NCBI RefSeq assembly: GCF_025398155.2
Contig: NZ_CP104562.2
Span: forward strand, 4,712,001-4,776,000
DNA length: 64,000 nt
From: Roseateles amylovorans
Lineage (GTDB): Bacteria > Pseudomonadota > Gammaproteobacteria > Burkholderiales > Burkholderiaceae_C
Direction: 5' to 3'
Made by a program: the position numbers and the translations under genes. The notes under the pieces were generated by a model. It was not told the DNA's origin. It did no database searches and worked only from the letters and a program-made list of their open reading frames with translations. Below, piece by piece: positions 39,371-48,329 of this stretch. The first letter of the stretch is position 1. Every line of letters begins with the position of its first letter.

Positions 39371-42300
39371 TCACAGCCGCCCTGCACCAAGGTCTCCGGA
39401 CGCAGCGGCCCCGACGGGGCCACCAGCGCGCGCCGGCCGCACCTTGGCGCGCAGCCAGATGAGCAGGTCGTCCACATAGGTGAACACCACCGGGACGACC
39501 AGCAGGCTGAGTGCCGTGGACGTGATCAGCCCCCCAATCACCACAATGGCCATCGGTTGCCGAAAACTGGGTTCGGCCCCCAGGCCGAGCGCATTGGGCA
39601 TCATGCCGGCGCCCATGGCGATGGTGGTCATGACGATCGGCCGGGCGCGCTTGTGACAGGCGTCCACGATCGCGTCCAGGCGCGACAGGCCCTGCAAGCG
39701 ACGAGCCACGATGGCGTACTCGACCAGCAGGATCGAATTCTTCGTCACGATGCCCATCAGCATCAGCACCCCGATCACCACCGGCATCGAGAACGACTGG
39801 CTGGTCATCCACAAGGCCATCAACGCGCCCCCCAGCGCCAGGGGCAGCGCACACAGAATGGTGGCGGGCTGCAGAAAGTCGTGGAACAGCAGGACCAGCA
39901 CCGCATAGATGCAGAAGATGCCGATCGCCATCGCCAGGCCGAAGCTCTGGAACAGCTCGGCCATGCGCTGCAATTCACCCTGGTCGACAAAATGCACGCC
40001 CGCGGGCAGCGTGCGCAGCGCCGGCAGCGCGAGCGCCTCGCGCTGCACATCGCCGATGGCGCGGCCGTTGAGCTCCACCGTGAGCGTGACGTTGCGGGAT
40101 CGATCGATCCGATCGATCTGCGACGGCCCGCTGCCCAGCGACAAGTCCGCCACCGACGACAGGCTCACCGTGCCGTGGGCGCCGGCCACACGAAGCTGGC
40201 CGACCGCATCCAGGTCACGCCGGACCTGCTCGTCCAGGCGAACCCGAACATTGATCTGCCGCTGCGGCAGGTTGAGCTTGGGCAATGCCTGCGAATAATC
40301 GCCATAGGTGGCCAGCCGCACGGCATCGGCCAGCGATTGCGTGGTCACGCCCAATGCCGCCGCACGCGCACTGTCCGGACGAATCTGGATCTCGGGACGT
40401 TGCAACGACGCGCTGGAAGTGACGTTGCCGATGCCCTGGAGGGTTCTCAGTTGCGCCTCCGCCTGCGTGGCGGCTCGCGTCAGGGCCTCGGGATCATCAC
40501 TGGCCAGCGTCAGCTGCAGCGACTCCCCATTGCCGTTGCTGCCCACCGAGATGCGGGCCCCGGGGATCGACCGCAGCAACTGACGCATCTGGGCCTCGAC
40601 TTCCGACTGCTTCATGTCGCGCTCGCTGCGCGGCACCAGGTCCACGGTGAGCGTGGCACTGGTGAGGTCGGCGAGTGTGGCGCCGCCCATGCCGCCACCG
40701 GTCGACGCCTCGCCCGCGGCGATGAAGACACTGCGCACCTCGGCCATGCCACTGAGCAATTCGGCGGCGCGACGGCTGGTCTCGGCGGTCATCTCCAGCG
40801 TGGTGCCCGGCGCCATCTTGAGGCTGACCGTGCTCTGTGCCTTGTCCTGCGCCGGCATGAAGGCCGTCGGGATGAAGGGAACCACCGCCAGCGACATCAC
40901 CATGAACACCAGCACCCCAGCCACCGTCCGCTTGCGTGCCCGCAAACTGCTGCGGACCCAACCCAGGTAGCGGGTCATGAGTGGACCGTCCGCCGGGCCG
41001 GCGCCGTGACCTGCACGAGCGTCTGGACCCGCGCCTGAACCATCGCCAGTGCCCATCGGCACGCGCTTGGGTTTGAGCAGATAGGCGGCCATCATCGGCG
41101 TGAGCAGTCGCGCCACCAGCAGCGAGGCCAGCACCGCCACCGACGCGGTGATGCCGAACTGTCGGAAGAACTTGCCCGGAATCCCACCCATGAAGGCCGT
41201 GGGCAGAAACACCGCCACCAGCGTGAACGTGGTGGCGATCACGGCCAGGCCGATCTCATCGGCCGCTTCCATCGCCGCTTCATACGGCCGCTTGCCCATC
41301 AGCAAGTGTCGCTCGATGTTCTCGATCTCCACGATGGCATCGTCCACCAGCACGCCGACCACCAGGGAGAGCGACAGCAGCGTCACCGTGTTGAGCGAAT
41401 AGCCCAGCAGCCACATCGCCAGGAACGCCGGCACGATGGACAGCGGCAGCGCAGCGGCCGAGACCAACGTGGCACGCCAGTCGCGCAGGAACCACCACAC
41501 CACCACCACCGCCAGCAGCGCGCCCTCGATCAGCAGCTGCATCGAGCCGTGGTAGTTGTCCTCGATCGGGTCGACCGTGTTGAACGCTTCGTTGATGCGC
41601 ACGTTCGGATGCGTCTGCGCGAAGGTGGCAACCGCCTGCCTCACGGCGCGCGCCACGCCCACGTCCGAGAAGCCGCGTGAGCGGGTGACCTGGAAACCGA
41701 TCACCGGTCGCCCGTCCCGCAGCGCGAGGGTGGATCGCTCCGCATGGCTGTCGGTCACACGGGCGATCTGATCCAGTCGCACCCGACGCCCGTCCGCCAG
41801 CGGCAGCGACACCGCGCCCAGGTCCTGCGGCCGCTCCACCGTGGCGAGCGTGCGCACCGATTGGCGCTCTCCCCCCAGGTCGCCCTGCCCGCCCGAACTC
41901 TCCTTCTGCACCGCCTTCAATTGCGCCGACACATCGGAGGCCGTGACGCCCAGCCCGGCCATCAGCGCAGGTTGCAGGTCGATGTGGACCTCACGGTCCA
42001 CGCCCCCCACCCGCGCCACCGAGCCCACGCCCTTGACGGCCAGCATCGCCTTGGCCACCTCGTTGTCGACCAGCCAGGACAGTGCCTGTTCATCCAGCCG
42101 GTCCGATTCGATGGTGAAGCTCAGCAACGCCGAGGACGCCGTGGTGAGCTTGGACACGGTGGGCGCCGCCATGCTGGCCGGCAGGTCCGCCTTCGCACCA
42201 TCCACCGCATTGCGGACTTCGTTCAATGCCTCCTCGGCGTTCTTCTCGATGTCGAAGCTGACGCTGATCGAGACGGCGCCATCGGTGATGGTCGTGGTGA

Positions 42301-42538
42301 TGTGGTCCAGCTGGGACAGGGATGCCAGCTTGTCCTCGATCTTTCGTGCGACCTCGGTTTCCAGCTGGGACGGCGCCGCGCCTTCGAGAGACGCCTGGAT
42401 CTGGATCGTCGGCAGATCCATGTCGGGGAAATCCTGGACCTGCAGCTTGCCGAAGCCGATCAGACCGATCACCGTCAGCAGGACGAACAACAGGATGGCC
42501 GGCACCGGATTGCGGATCGACCAGGCAGAGAAATTCAT
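39371..42538 (-). CDS. RND multidrug efflux permease (HAE-1/AcrB-like)
   Basis: 1055 residues from the ATG at 42538 that overlaps the adaptor stop (ATGA). Two homologous halves, each with six transmembrane helices and a large periplasmic loop. N-terminus MNFSAWSIRNPVPAILLFV; periplasmic RNAVDGAKADLPASM; the proton-relay segment GVLVDDAIVEIENIERHL (two Asp in the fourth helix) at about residues 400-420; second half GIVTKNSILLVEYAIVARRL. Predicted trimeric proton-driven exporter with the adaptor and outer-membrane factor. The variant ordering (outer-membrane factor, adaptor, permease) and the divergent two-component system suggest induction by an envelope signal. Substrates cannot be read from sequence. 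Confidence 0.92.
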   Translation of the reverse strand: MNFSAWSIRNPVPAILLFVLLTVIGLIGFGKLQVQDFPDMDLPTIQIQASLEGAAPSQLETEVARKIEDKLASLSQLDHITTTITDGAVSISVSFDIEKNAEEALNEVRNAVDGAKADLPASMAAPTVSKLTTASSALLSFTIESDRLDEQALSWLVDNEVAKAMLAVKGVGSVARVGGVDREVHIDLQPALMAGLGVTASDVSAQLKAVQKESSGGQGDLGGERQSVRTLATVERPQDLGAVSLPLADGRRVRLDQIARVTDSHAERSTLALRDGRPVIGFQVTRSRGFSDVGVARAVRQAVATFAQTHPNVRINEAFNTVDPIEDNYHGSMQLLIEGALLAVVVVWWFLRDWRATLVSAAALPLSIVPAFLAMWLLGYSLNTVTLLSLSLVVGVLVDDAIVEIENIERHLLMGKRPYEAAMEAADEIGLAVIATTFTLVAVFLPTAFMGGIPGKFFRQFGITASVAVLASLLVARLLTPMMAAYLLKPKRVPMGTGDGSGAGPDARAGHGAGPADGPLMTRYLGWVRSSLRARKRTVAGVLVFMVMSLAVVPFIPTAFMPAQDKAQSTVSLKMAPGTTLEMTAETSRRAAELLSGMAEVRSVFIAAGEASTGGGMGGATLADLTSATLTVDLVPRSERDMKQSEVEAQMRQLLRSIPGARISVGSNGNGESLQLTLASDDPEALTRAATQAEAQLRTLQGIGNVTSSASLQRPEIQIRPDSARAAALGVTTQSLADAVRLATYGDYSQALPKLNLPQRQINVRVRLDEQVRRDLDAVGQLRVAGAHGTVSLSSVADLSLGSGPSQIDRIDRSRNVTLTVELNGRAIGDVQREALALPALRTLPAGVHFVDQGELQRMAELFQSFGLAMAIGIFCIYAVLVLLFHDFLQPATILCALPLALGGALMALWMTSQSFSMPVVIGVLMLMGIVTKNSILLVEYAIVARRLQGLSRLDAIVDACHKRARPIVMTTIAMGAGMMPNALGLGAEPSFRQPMAIVVIGGLITSTALSLLVVPVVFTYVDDLLIWLRAKVRPARAGGPVGAAASGDLGAGRL

Positions 42539-43734
42539 GGCGAAGCTCCGTGCAAGGGGGCTGCGATCGATGCCGTCGGCCCCGTTGAGCCCGTTGATCC
42601 CGTCGATCCCGTCGATGCGGGTTGAGCCGCCACCACCGTCACGCGCGCCCCATCGGACAGGAATGCGGCGCCGCGTGCGACCACCTTCGCCCCCGCCGCC
42701 AGGCCGGACAGCACCTCCACCTGGCCTTGCTGGCGACGACCGGTCACCACGGCCACGCTCTGAACGACATTGCCCGACTGCCATTGATAGACATAGTCAC
42801 GGCCATCGCGCGCCACCAGCGCGCTTTGCGGCAAGGTGAGCGCCGCCGTGGCCGGCAGCTCGATCACGCCGCTGGCAAACATGCCCACACGCACGGCGCG
42901 ATCGTCCGGGAGGCTGACATAAACCAACGCCCGGCCCGTGTCGGTGCTGAGCACAGGGCCGACCAAACGCACCTCACCGTCCACCTGCTGCTGCGTCGGC
43001 AAGGTCACCCTCGCCCGCTGTCCCTCACGGAGGCTGGCGAGCTGTTGCGCATCCACCTCCGCGCGCCATTCGACCCGCCCCTGCCGCACCAAGCGGAACA
43101 GCTCCGAACCCGCGCTGACCACACTGCCCAGCACGCCGGGACGAGCCGACACCAGACCATCATCAGGCGCCAGGATGCGGGTCTGGCGCAACTTGAGCTG
43201 CGTCGCCGCCAGATCGGCCTGGACGGACGCGAGATTGGCCCGCGCCGTCGCCTCGCTGATGCGGTACTGCTCGATGCTCTGGGCGGACAGCCCCCCGCTG
43301 GACTCCACCTGCCGAGCGCGCTGTGCGTTCGAGATCGCCTGATCCAGCGACGCCTGGGCCTGAGCCACCAGCGCCTGCTGCTTGAGCCGCTCGTTGTTCA
43401 GGCTCTCGTCGGCCAGCCGGGCCAGCACTTGGCCGCGGAGCACCCGCGCGCCGACGTCGACGCTCAGTTCGGCCACGCGCAGACCGCCGGTCTCGGGGCT
43501 GACGATGATCTCCTGCCAGGCATTCAGACTGCCAGTCGCCTGTACCGTCCGCGGCCACTGCTGCAACGTGGGTACGACCAGCTCCACGGTCAGCACACTG
43601 GCGCCGGAGGCCTCGCTGGCGGCGCTGGCGGCACCGGTGGCCCCATCGGTCGCCTGCGGTGCCCGGCAGCCGCAGAGGGTCAGAAACAATGCGGTCACCG
43701 CCAAGGCGGCCCCGCGACGCATGGGCCGATTCAA
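42535..43734 (-). CDS. RND efflux adaptor lipoprotein (membrane-fusion protein)
   Basis: 399 residues from a TTG at 43734. The TTG overlaps the preceding stop codon (TTGA) and has AGGAG seven bases upstream; the ATG twelve bases later lacks a good site. Residues 1-23 form a lipoprotein signal with lipobox LTLCGC. Lipoyl half (VSPETGGLRVAELSVDVGARVLRGQVLARL, landmark ELSVDVGARVLRG), a short alpha-hairpin, second lipoyl half RILAPDDGLVSARPGVLGSV, beta-barrel and membrane-proximal domains. A low-complexity Gly-Ser-Thr stretch (TGSTGSTGSTG) lies near the C-terminus. It connects the RND permease (4-bp overlap downstream) to the outer-membrane factor upstream. Confidence 0.88.
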   Translation of the reverse strand: MNRPMRRGAALAVTALFLTLCGCRAPQATDGATGAASAASEASGASVLTVELVVPTLQQWPRTVQATGSLNAWQEIIVSPETGGLRVAELSVDVGARVLRGQVLARLADESLNNERLKQQALVAQAQASLDQAISNAQRARQVESSGGLSAQSIEQYRISEATARANLASVQADLAATQLKLRQTRILAPDDGLVSARPGVLGSVVSAGSELFRLVRQGRVEWRAEVDAQQLASLREGQRARVTLPTQQQVDGEVRLVGPVLSTDTGRALVYVSLPDDRAVRVGMFASGVIELPATAALTLPQSALVARDGRDYVYQWQSGNVVQSVAVVTGRRQQGQVEVLSGLAAGAKVVARGAAFLSDGARVTVVAAQPASTGSTGSTGSTGPTASIAAPLHGASP

Positions 43735-45272
43735 GGCTGTGCTCCTGTGTGAATCTCGATGGGGCTCGACGTCCGCGATGCGGCGCCCACCCGCGTCGCC
43801 GCGGTGGGCGTCGGGGGCGCCGTCGATGGGGTGGGTGCGGGCTCGGACGAGCGGACCGATGTGGTCTCCGCCGGGGTCGCCGCATCGGGCGACCAGCCGC
43901 CGCCCAAGGCCTTGTAGAGCGCGATCCATTGGCTGACCCGGCTCTGCGCCAGGGTCAGCACCTCCATGTCGGCGCTCAGCGCCGCACGGCGCGCTTCCTC
44001 CAGCGACAACAAGCTGGTGGTGCCGGCGCGCCACGACATGTCCGCAGCACTCAGATAGCGTCGGTATTCCTCTGCGGCATGCAGGGCCTGCGTCGCGCGC
44101 TCACCGCTGCTGTGCAGATTGACCAGCGATTCCTCCACCTCCCTCACGGCGGCGCGAACCCCCAGCCGATAGGCGGCCAACGCGCTCGCATGACTGGCCG
44201 TGGCCGTGTCCACCGCCGCCCGACGTTTGCCGCCATCCAACAGCGGCAGCGACAACGACGGACCGAACGACCAGGCGCTGTAACCGCCCCCGCCCGACAG
44301 GCTGTTGCGGCTGATCGAACCGGTCAGCGAGAAGCTCGGATAAAGGTCCGCCTGCGCTGCGCCGATCTCGGAGCTGGTGGCCGCCAGTTCGCGTTCCAGC
44401 GAGACCACGTCGGGACGCTGACGCACCACGTCGGCGGGCAGGCGGTCCACACTCAACTCGGCAGGCTGGGGAATCACCGAGCTCCCGGCCAGTTGGTCTC
44501 GCAACGACGCTTCCTCCTGACCCGTCAGATAGACCAGCGCCTTGACCTGAATCGCGCAATCGGCCTGCTGGCGCAGCAGGGTGGATCGGCCGCTGGCCAA
44601 GTTCGCCCGGGCCAGTGCGCCGTCGGACGGGGCGGACAAGCCGGCCTGCACCATGGCCGCGGTGGCGCGCTCGGTGGCGGCCAGCGACTGCCATTCGCGC
44701 TCATACAACTGGGCCAGCAGCCCGCAGGCCCGGTATTGGACATAGGTGTCCGCCACCTCGGCGGCCAGCGAGATGCGCGCCTCGTGCCAGTCCGCCTGAC
44801 GCGCCTCGACGCGCGCCGACGAGGCCTCGCTCATCCGGCGGATCCGACCCATGAGATCGATTTCCCAGCTCGCATCCAAACCGGCGCTGGCCATGCGGGT
44901 GATCGCGCTCTGGGTGCCGGTGAGCTGCTTGCTGCGACTCGCGTTGCCTGTGCCGGTCAGGGACGGCAGACCGCCGGCGCGGTCCTGGATCAGGGTGGCG
45001 CGGGCCTTCTGAATGCTGGCCCAGGCCTGGGTCAGTGTGGGACTGTCGGCCTCGGCCCAGGCGATGAGCTGGCTCAGCGCGGGATCGTGAAACTGCGACC
45101 ACCAGTCGGTCAGCCCGCCGACCTGTCCACCATGCGGCAGCGGTGCCTGCCAGGACGATGCGGCGGCCTGCGGCGGCCCGGAATAGGTCGGGCCCACGGC
45201 ACAGCCGGCCAGGGCCCAGAACAGGACGGTCGCAACGACGGCCCGCTCTGAAAGGATGAATGCTCGGATCAT
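43731..45272 (-). CDS. Outer-membrane efflux factor (NodT family lipoprotein)
   Basis: 513 residues from the ATG at 45272 (AGCAGG upstream), with a lipoprotein signal (MIRAFILSERAVVATVLFWALAGC, landmark LFWALAGC). Two outer-membrane efflux repeats: SWEIDLMGRIRRMSEASSAR in the first, and VRQRPDVVSLERELAATSSE, LYPSFSLTGSISRNSL and FGPSLSLPLLDGGKRRAAV in the second. The C-terminal 60 residues are Pro/Thr-rich. First gene of the minus-strand RND operon, divergent from the response-regulator gene with 145 bp between starts. Distinct from the outer-membrane factor at 31870, which serves MacAB. Confidence 0.9.
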   Translation of the reverse strand: MIRAFILSERAVVATVLFWALAGCAVGPTYSGPPQAAASSWQAPLPHGGQVGGLTDWWSQFHDPALSQLIAWAEADSPTLTQAWASIQKARATLIQDRAGGLPSLTGTGNASRSKQLTGTQSAITRMASAGLDASWEIDLMGRIRRMSEASSARVEARQADWHEARISLAAEVADTYVQYRACGLLAQLYEREWQSLAATERATAAMVQAGLSAPSDGALARANLASGRSTLLRQQADCAIQVKALVYLTGQEEASLRDQLAGSSVIPQPAELSVDRLPADVVRQRPDVVSLERELAATSSEIGAAQADLYPSFSLTGSISRNSLSGGGGYSAWSFGPSLSLPLLDGGKRRAAVDTATASHASALAAYRLGVRAAVREVEESLVNLHSSGERATQALHAAEEYRRYLSAADMSWRAGTTSLLSLEEARRAALSADMEVLTLAQSRVSQWIALYKALGGGWSPDAATPAETTSVRSSEPAPTPSTAPPTPTAATRVGAASRTSSPIEIHTGAQP

Positions 45273-45309
45273 GGATTTACCTGCTCGCCGGATGCTAGTG
45301 AGCAGGTCC

Positions 45310-45344
45310 GTTAACCGGGCGCGCCCTGCGTTAAGCTGGGTAAA
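45310..45344 (+). promoter_or_regulatory. CpxR-like box cluster between RND operon and response-regulator gene
   Basis: Half-sites GTTAA at 45310, GTTAA at 45330 and GTAAA at 45340 are spaced 20 and 10 bp, so they lie on one helix face. GTTAA-GCTGG-GTAAA (45330-45344) fits the CpxR consensus GTAAA-N5-GTAAA with one change. The box lies between the divergent starts at 45272 and 45418 and could control both. Confidence 0.55.
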
Positions 45345-45417
45345 TGCCTGCGGTGCCACGCCCATGCAGGCGTCGCCGAACGGGATACTTCCTTCCTTTT
45401 TTCACGGAACAAGGCCG

Positions 45418-46122
45418 ATGAACAAGGTCCTGATCGTGGACGACGATGTCGACCTGACCGCGATGCTGTCGCAGTACCTCGTGCGAGAAGGCTTCGAGGT
45501 GGATGCGGTGCATGACGGCGAGGCCGGCGTCCTGGCGGCGACGAGCACCGCCTACAGCATCGTGATCCTGGACATCATGATGCCGCGGGTGTCGGGCATC
45601 GAGGCGCTGCGCCGCATCCGCAGCAGCAGCCTCGTGCCGGTGGTGATGCTCACCGCCCGCGGCGACAACATCGACCGCATCGTGGGCCTGGACATGGGCG
45701 CCGATGACTATGTGCCCAAGCCCTGCACCCCCGGCGAACTGGTGGCGCGCATCCGGGCCATCCTGCGGCGCACGGAGGCCCGTGCGGCCACGCTCTCGCC
45801 GCTGGGTCCGCCCGCCTCCAAAATGCTTCAGGCCGGCCCGTTGCAGCTGTGGCCGGGCAGCCGCAGGGCACTCTGGCAAGGCGAGCCGCTGGATCTGACC
45901 GGCACCGAGTTCACGCTCTTGGAGATCCTGATCCGGCATGCGGGCCAGCTGATCAGCAAGCAGGACATTTCGCAGCAGGCCTTCGGCCAGCCGCTGGCGC
46001 CGTTCGATCGACGCATCGACGTCCACATCAGCAGCATCCGGCAAAAGCTCGGCTTGCGCGCCGATGGGCAGTCCTGGATCCAGAGCGTGCGCGGGCGCGG
46101 CTACCAACTGCTGGAGGATTGA
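45418..46122 (+). CDS. OmpR/CpxR-type response regulator
   Basis: 234 residues from the ATG at 45418 (GGAACAAGG upstream). Receiver domain with the acidic pair in VDDDVDL, phospho-acceptor Asp at about residue 52 (IVILDIMMPRVSG), Thr in MLTARGD and Lys in YVPKPCTPGEL. The C-terminal winged helix (residues 135-230) has DLTGTEFTLLEILIRHAGQL and the recognition region FDRRIDVHISSIRQKLG, with the final GRGYQL wing. It binds direct repeats such as the box upstream. It pairs with the kinase two bases downstream, and the divergent RND operon is its likely target; the CpxR-like specificity is inferred from the binding box. Confidence 0.92.
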   Translation: MNKVLIVDDDVDLTAMLSQYLVREGFEVDAVHDGEAGVLAATSTAYSIVILDIMMPRVSGIEALRRIRSSSLVPVVMLTARGDNIDRIVGLDMGADDYVPKPCTPGELVARIRAILRRTEARAATLSPLGPPASKMLQAGPLQLWPGSRRALWQGEPLDLTGTEFTLLEILIRHAGQLISKQDISQQAFGQPLAPFDRRIDVHISSIRQKLGLRADGQSWIQSVRGRGYQLLED

Positions 46123-46124
46123 TC

Positions 46125-47192
46125 ATGGCGGGCACCCGGCGCACCGGACGCCTGTTCTGGAAGTTCTTCCTGTCGCAATGGGCCGGAATGACCTTGACCC
46201 TGGTCTGCGTGACCTTCTACTTTCACCTCACCGGCCGTCGTCCACCGCCCAACGATGCCGAGATGATGCTGCTCTTCGGCCTGGTACCGGTCGTGCCGCT
46301 GGGCTCGGTGCTGGTCACGATGCTGCTCACCAGCGCGGGGCTGGCATGGTATTTGTCACGTCCGATCCGCCATCTCAGTTGGGCCCTGCACCGGGTGGCC
46401 GAAGGCCATCTGGATACCCGGGTGCAGGACCGCATGGGGCGGCGCAATGATGAGATCGTCGACCTGGCCGGCGATTTCGACCGCATGGCGAGGCAGCTCC
46501 AACAGGTCACCGAATCCCGCAACCTGCTGCTGCACGACATCTCGCACGAGCTCAGATCGCCGCTGGCGCGACTGCAACTGGCCATCGGACTGCTGCGGCA
46601 ATCCCCGGAGCAAACGGATGCCATGCTCGACCGCATCGAGCGGGAGAGCCAGCGCCTGGACGCCTTGATCGAGGAACTCCTGACCTGGCACCGCCTGGAA
46701 GCCGGCGCGGGCTTCACGCCCGCGAGCCGGATCGATGTGCTGGACCTGCTCCAGGCGATCGCCGAGGACGCTCAGTTCGAAGCCCAGGCCCAAGGCAAAT
46801 CACTCCGGCTGGAAGCGCAGGGCCAGTTCGTGGCCGAAGTGCATGGCGAGCTGATCTACCGTGCCTTCGAGAACGTGATCCGCAATGCGATCAAGTTCAC
46901 CTCGGCAGGCAGCGAGGTGCAGGTCAGGGTCGAGATCGATGCCGCCACCGACAGCCTGAACTGCTGGATCGAAGACCAGGGTCCAGGCGTGCCGCCGGAC
47001 ATGCTGGACAGGATCTTCGAGCCCTTTGCGCGAGTGGCCGGGTCGGAGAATGTGCAGGGCGTGGGCCTGGGCCTGGCCATCGCCCAGCGCGCCTTTGCCC
47101 TGCATGGGGGCGAGATCCGTGCACAAGCGCGGCCAGGGGGCGGATTGACGATGCGGATGGCACTGCCCAGGAGCCATATTTACCCAGCCTAA
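46125..47192 (+). CDS. CpxA/EnvZ-like sensor histidine kinase
   Basis: 355 residues with GGAGGA before the ATG at 46125. Two transmembrane helices (about residues 15-36 and 50-75) enclose a periplasmic loop of only about 12 residues, so it probably senses within the membrane or through a partner rather than with a periplasmic domain. HAMP follows (RPIRHLSWALHRVAEGHLDT). The dimerisation box LHDISHELRSPLARLQ has the phospho-acceptor His at about residue 141. The ATPase domain has the N box NVIRNAIKFT, G1 DQGPGVP, F box IFEPFARV and G2 GVGLGLAIA. Phosphorylates the adjacent regulator. Its stop codon lies in a second CpxR-like box. Confidence 0.92.
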   Translation: MAGTRRTGRLFWKFFLSQWAGMTLTLVCVTFYFHLTGRRPPPNDAEMMLLFGLVPVVPLGSVLVTMLLTSAGLAWYLSRPIRHLSWALHRVAEGHLDTRVQDRMGRRNDEIVDLAGDFDRMARQLQQVTESRNLLLHDISHELRSPLARLQLAIGLLRQSPEQTDAMLDRIERESQRLDALIEELLTWHRLEAGAGFTPASRIDVLDLLQAIAEDAQFEAQAQGKSLRLEAQGQFVAEVHGELIYRAFENVIRNAIKFTSAGSEVQVRVEIDAATDSLNCWIEDQGPGVPPDMLDRIFEPFARVAGSENVQGVGLGLAIAQRAFALHGGEIRAQARPGGGLTMRMALPRSHIYPA

Positions 47193-47193
47193 C
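47179..47193 (-). promoter_or_regulatory. Second CpxR-like box at the end of the kinase gene
   Basis: On the minus strand this reads GTTAGGCTGGGTAAA, one base different from the 15-bp box at 45330-45344 and in the opposite orientation. It overlaps the kinase stop codon and precedes the membrane protein at 47264. Because it overlaps coding sequence, conservation of the motif could reflect codons as well as binding. Confidence 0.45.
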
Positions 47194-47263
47194 CTTGGCG
47201 AACGGCAGGCAACGGATGGCGTCCCTAGCATCGGCGCACCGTCAGACCGCCGAGCGCCAGCGC

Positions 47264-47542
47264 ATGAGATCACCGTTTCGAACCTCGCTGCCCTTGTGGC
47301 GGGACTGGCTGATCGTCTCCCTTCATCTCTACGCAAGGATCCTGGTGCTGCTTGTCGCCACCTGGCCGCTGTGGTCCCCGTTCGCCCGGCCTCCCCTCAT
47401 GCCGCTCGATTGCGAGTCCGGATGGCCGGACCCGCTGTTCGATGAGCCCGACGAGGGGGCCGTGGCGCTCCCGCCGCTGCGTTGTCTGCCGATGGCCCGA
47501 CCGCGACGCGCGCCCGCCGGCTTGCCGGAGGTGGTTCATTGA
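47264..47542 (+). CDS. Small hypothetical membrane protein after the two-component system
   Basis: 92 residues from the ATG at 47264. One transmembrane segment at about residues 15-40 (LIVSLHLYARILVLLVATWPL), followed by a Pro-rich stretch and an acidic PDPLFDEPDEG patch. The last residues are basic. No known domain. It ends in a TTGA overlap with the next gene, so the two are coupled. A second start 48 bases earlier is possible. It is probably part of the regulon of the two-component system upstream. Confidence 0.45.
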   Translation: MRSPFRTSLPLWRDWLIVSLHLYARILVLLVATWPLWSPFARPPLMPLDCESGWPDPLFDEPDEGAVALPPLRCLPMARPRRAPAGLPEVVH

Positions 47543-48270
47543 CGGCGGTCAGGGACGTCCCGCCTGCGCGGGCAGCGGCGTCGCCGCGGGGCCGACGCCT
47601 TGCGGCGGCTGCCGTCGTCGGTGCAGTGCATCTGGCGATGCTGATGACGCTGTGGCGCACGGCGCTCGTGGCCCCGCACGACGCGACGACACCGGTCGCC
47701 ATCACATTGCGACTTCTGCCTCTTGCCACGGCCCCGGCACGCAGGGAAACGCCGGCGCCCTCCATGGCACCGCGGCTGCCGCCGCCCGCGACGTCGGCTC
47801 GTCTGATCCTTCAGCCGCTGCCGACGCTGCCGGTGCCCGTGCTGCCACCGCCTGCGCTGGCCGTGCCACCGGAGACCGCAGCGCCGATCCAGGCCCCGTC
47901 ATCCCACGGTGCGGTTGGTCTGGATGGCGCGTCGGTCGCATCGCCTGGCGCGGCGGCCTCGGGAGTCGGGCGAAGCGGGCCGACCGGTTCGACGGGGCCG
48001 TCGGGGTCCACCGGATTGGCCCTGGCGCCTAGCCGCGAGGTGATGCGGGGCGCGTTGTCCAATCCGGCCGTGAACGACCCACGCGCCAACACGCCGAAAC
48101 CCACCTTCGAAGAGAAGATCGCGATGGGCCTGGATCCCGGGCTTTGCCTGAAGACGGAGCGCCTGCCGGATGGAACCATCCGCCGCACGCTGTCGCGGTG
48201 GGTCGAGGCGCAATCGACGCTCTCGGCCACCTATGGCAGCAAGACGGCGCCGATCCGCGTGTGTCGGTGA
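47539..48270 (+). CDS. Hypothetical TonB-like envelope protein (Pro-rich, single membrane anchor)
   Basis: 243 residues from a TTG at 47539 that overlaps the preceding stop (TTGA) with GGAGGTGG seven bases upstream; no ATG fits. Short cytoplasmic N-terminus, one transmembrane helix (RRLAAAAVVGAVHLAMLMTLW, landmark VVGAVHLAMLMTLW), then a periplasmic Pro/Ala/Leu-rich region and a Gly-Ser-Thr stretch (GPTGSTGPSGSTGL). The C-terminal 70 residues have charged, folded character (GLDPGLCLKTERLPDG, then RRTLSRWVE). It has the TonB layout but not the TonB C-terminal fold signature, so a function in energy transduction is doubtful. Most likely a regulated envelope component paired with the preceding gene. 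Confidence 0.55.
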   Translation: MTAVRDVPPARAAASPRGRRLAAAAVVGAVHLAMLMTLWRTALVAPHDATTPVAITLRLLPLATAPARRETPAPSMAPRLPPPATSARLILQPLPTLPVPVLPPPALAVPPETAAPIQAPSSHGAVGLDGASVASPGAAASGVGRSGPTGSTGPSGSTGLALAPSREVMRGALSNPAVNDPRANTPKPTFEEKIAMGLDPGLCLKTERLPDGTIRRTLSRWVEAQSTLSATYGSKTAPIRVCR

Positions 48271-48329
48271 GACCCTGCCGGCCATGATCGACCTCTCCAA
48301 CCTCCCCGCCCTCGCCGACAGGCCCGGCA

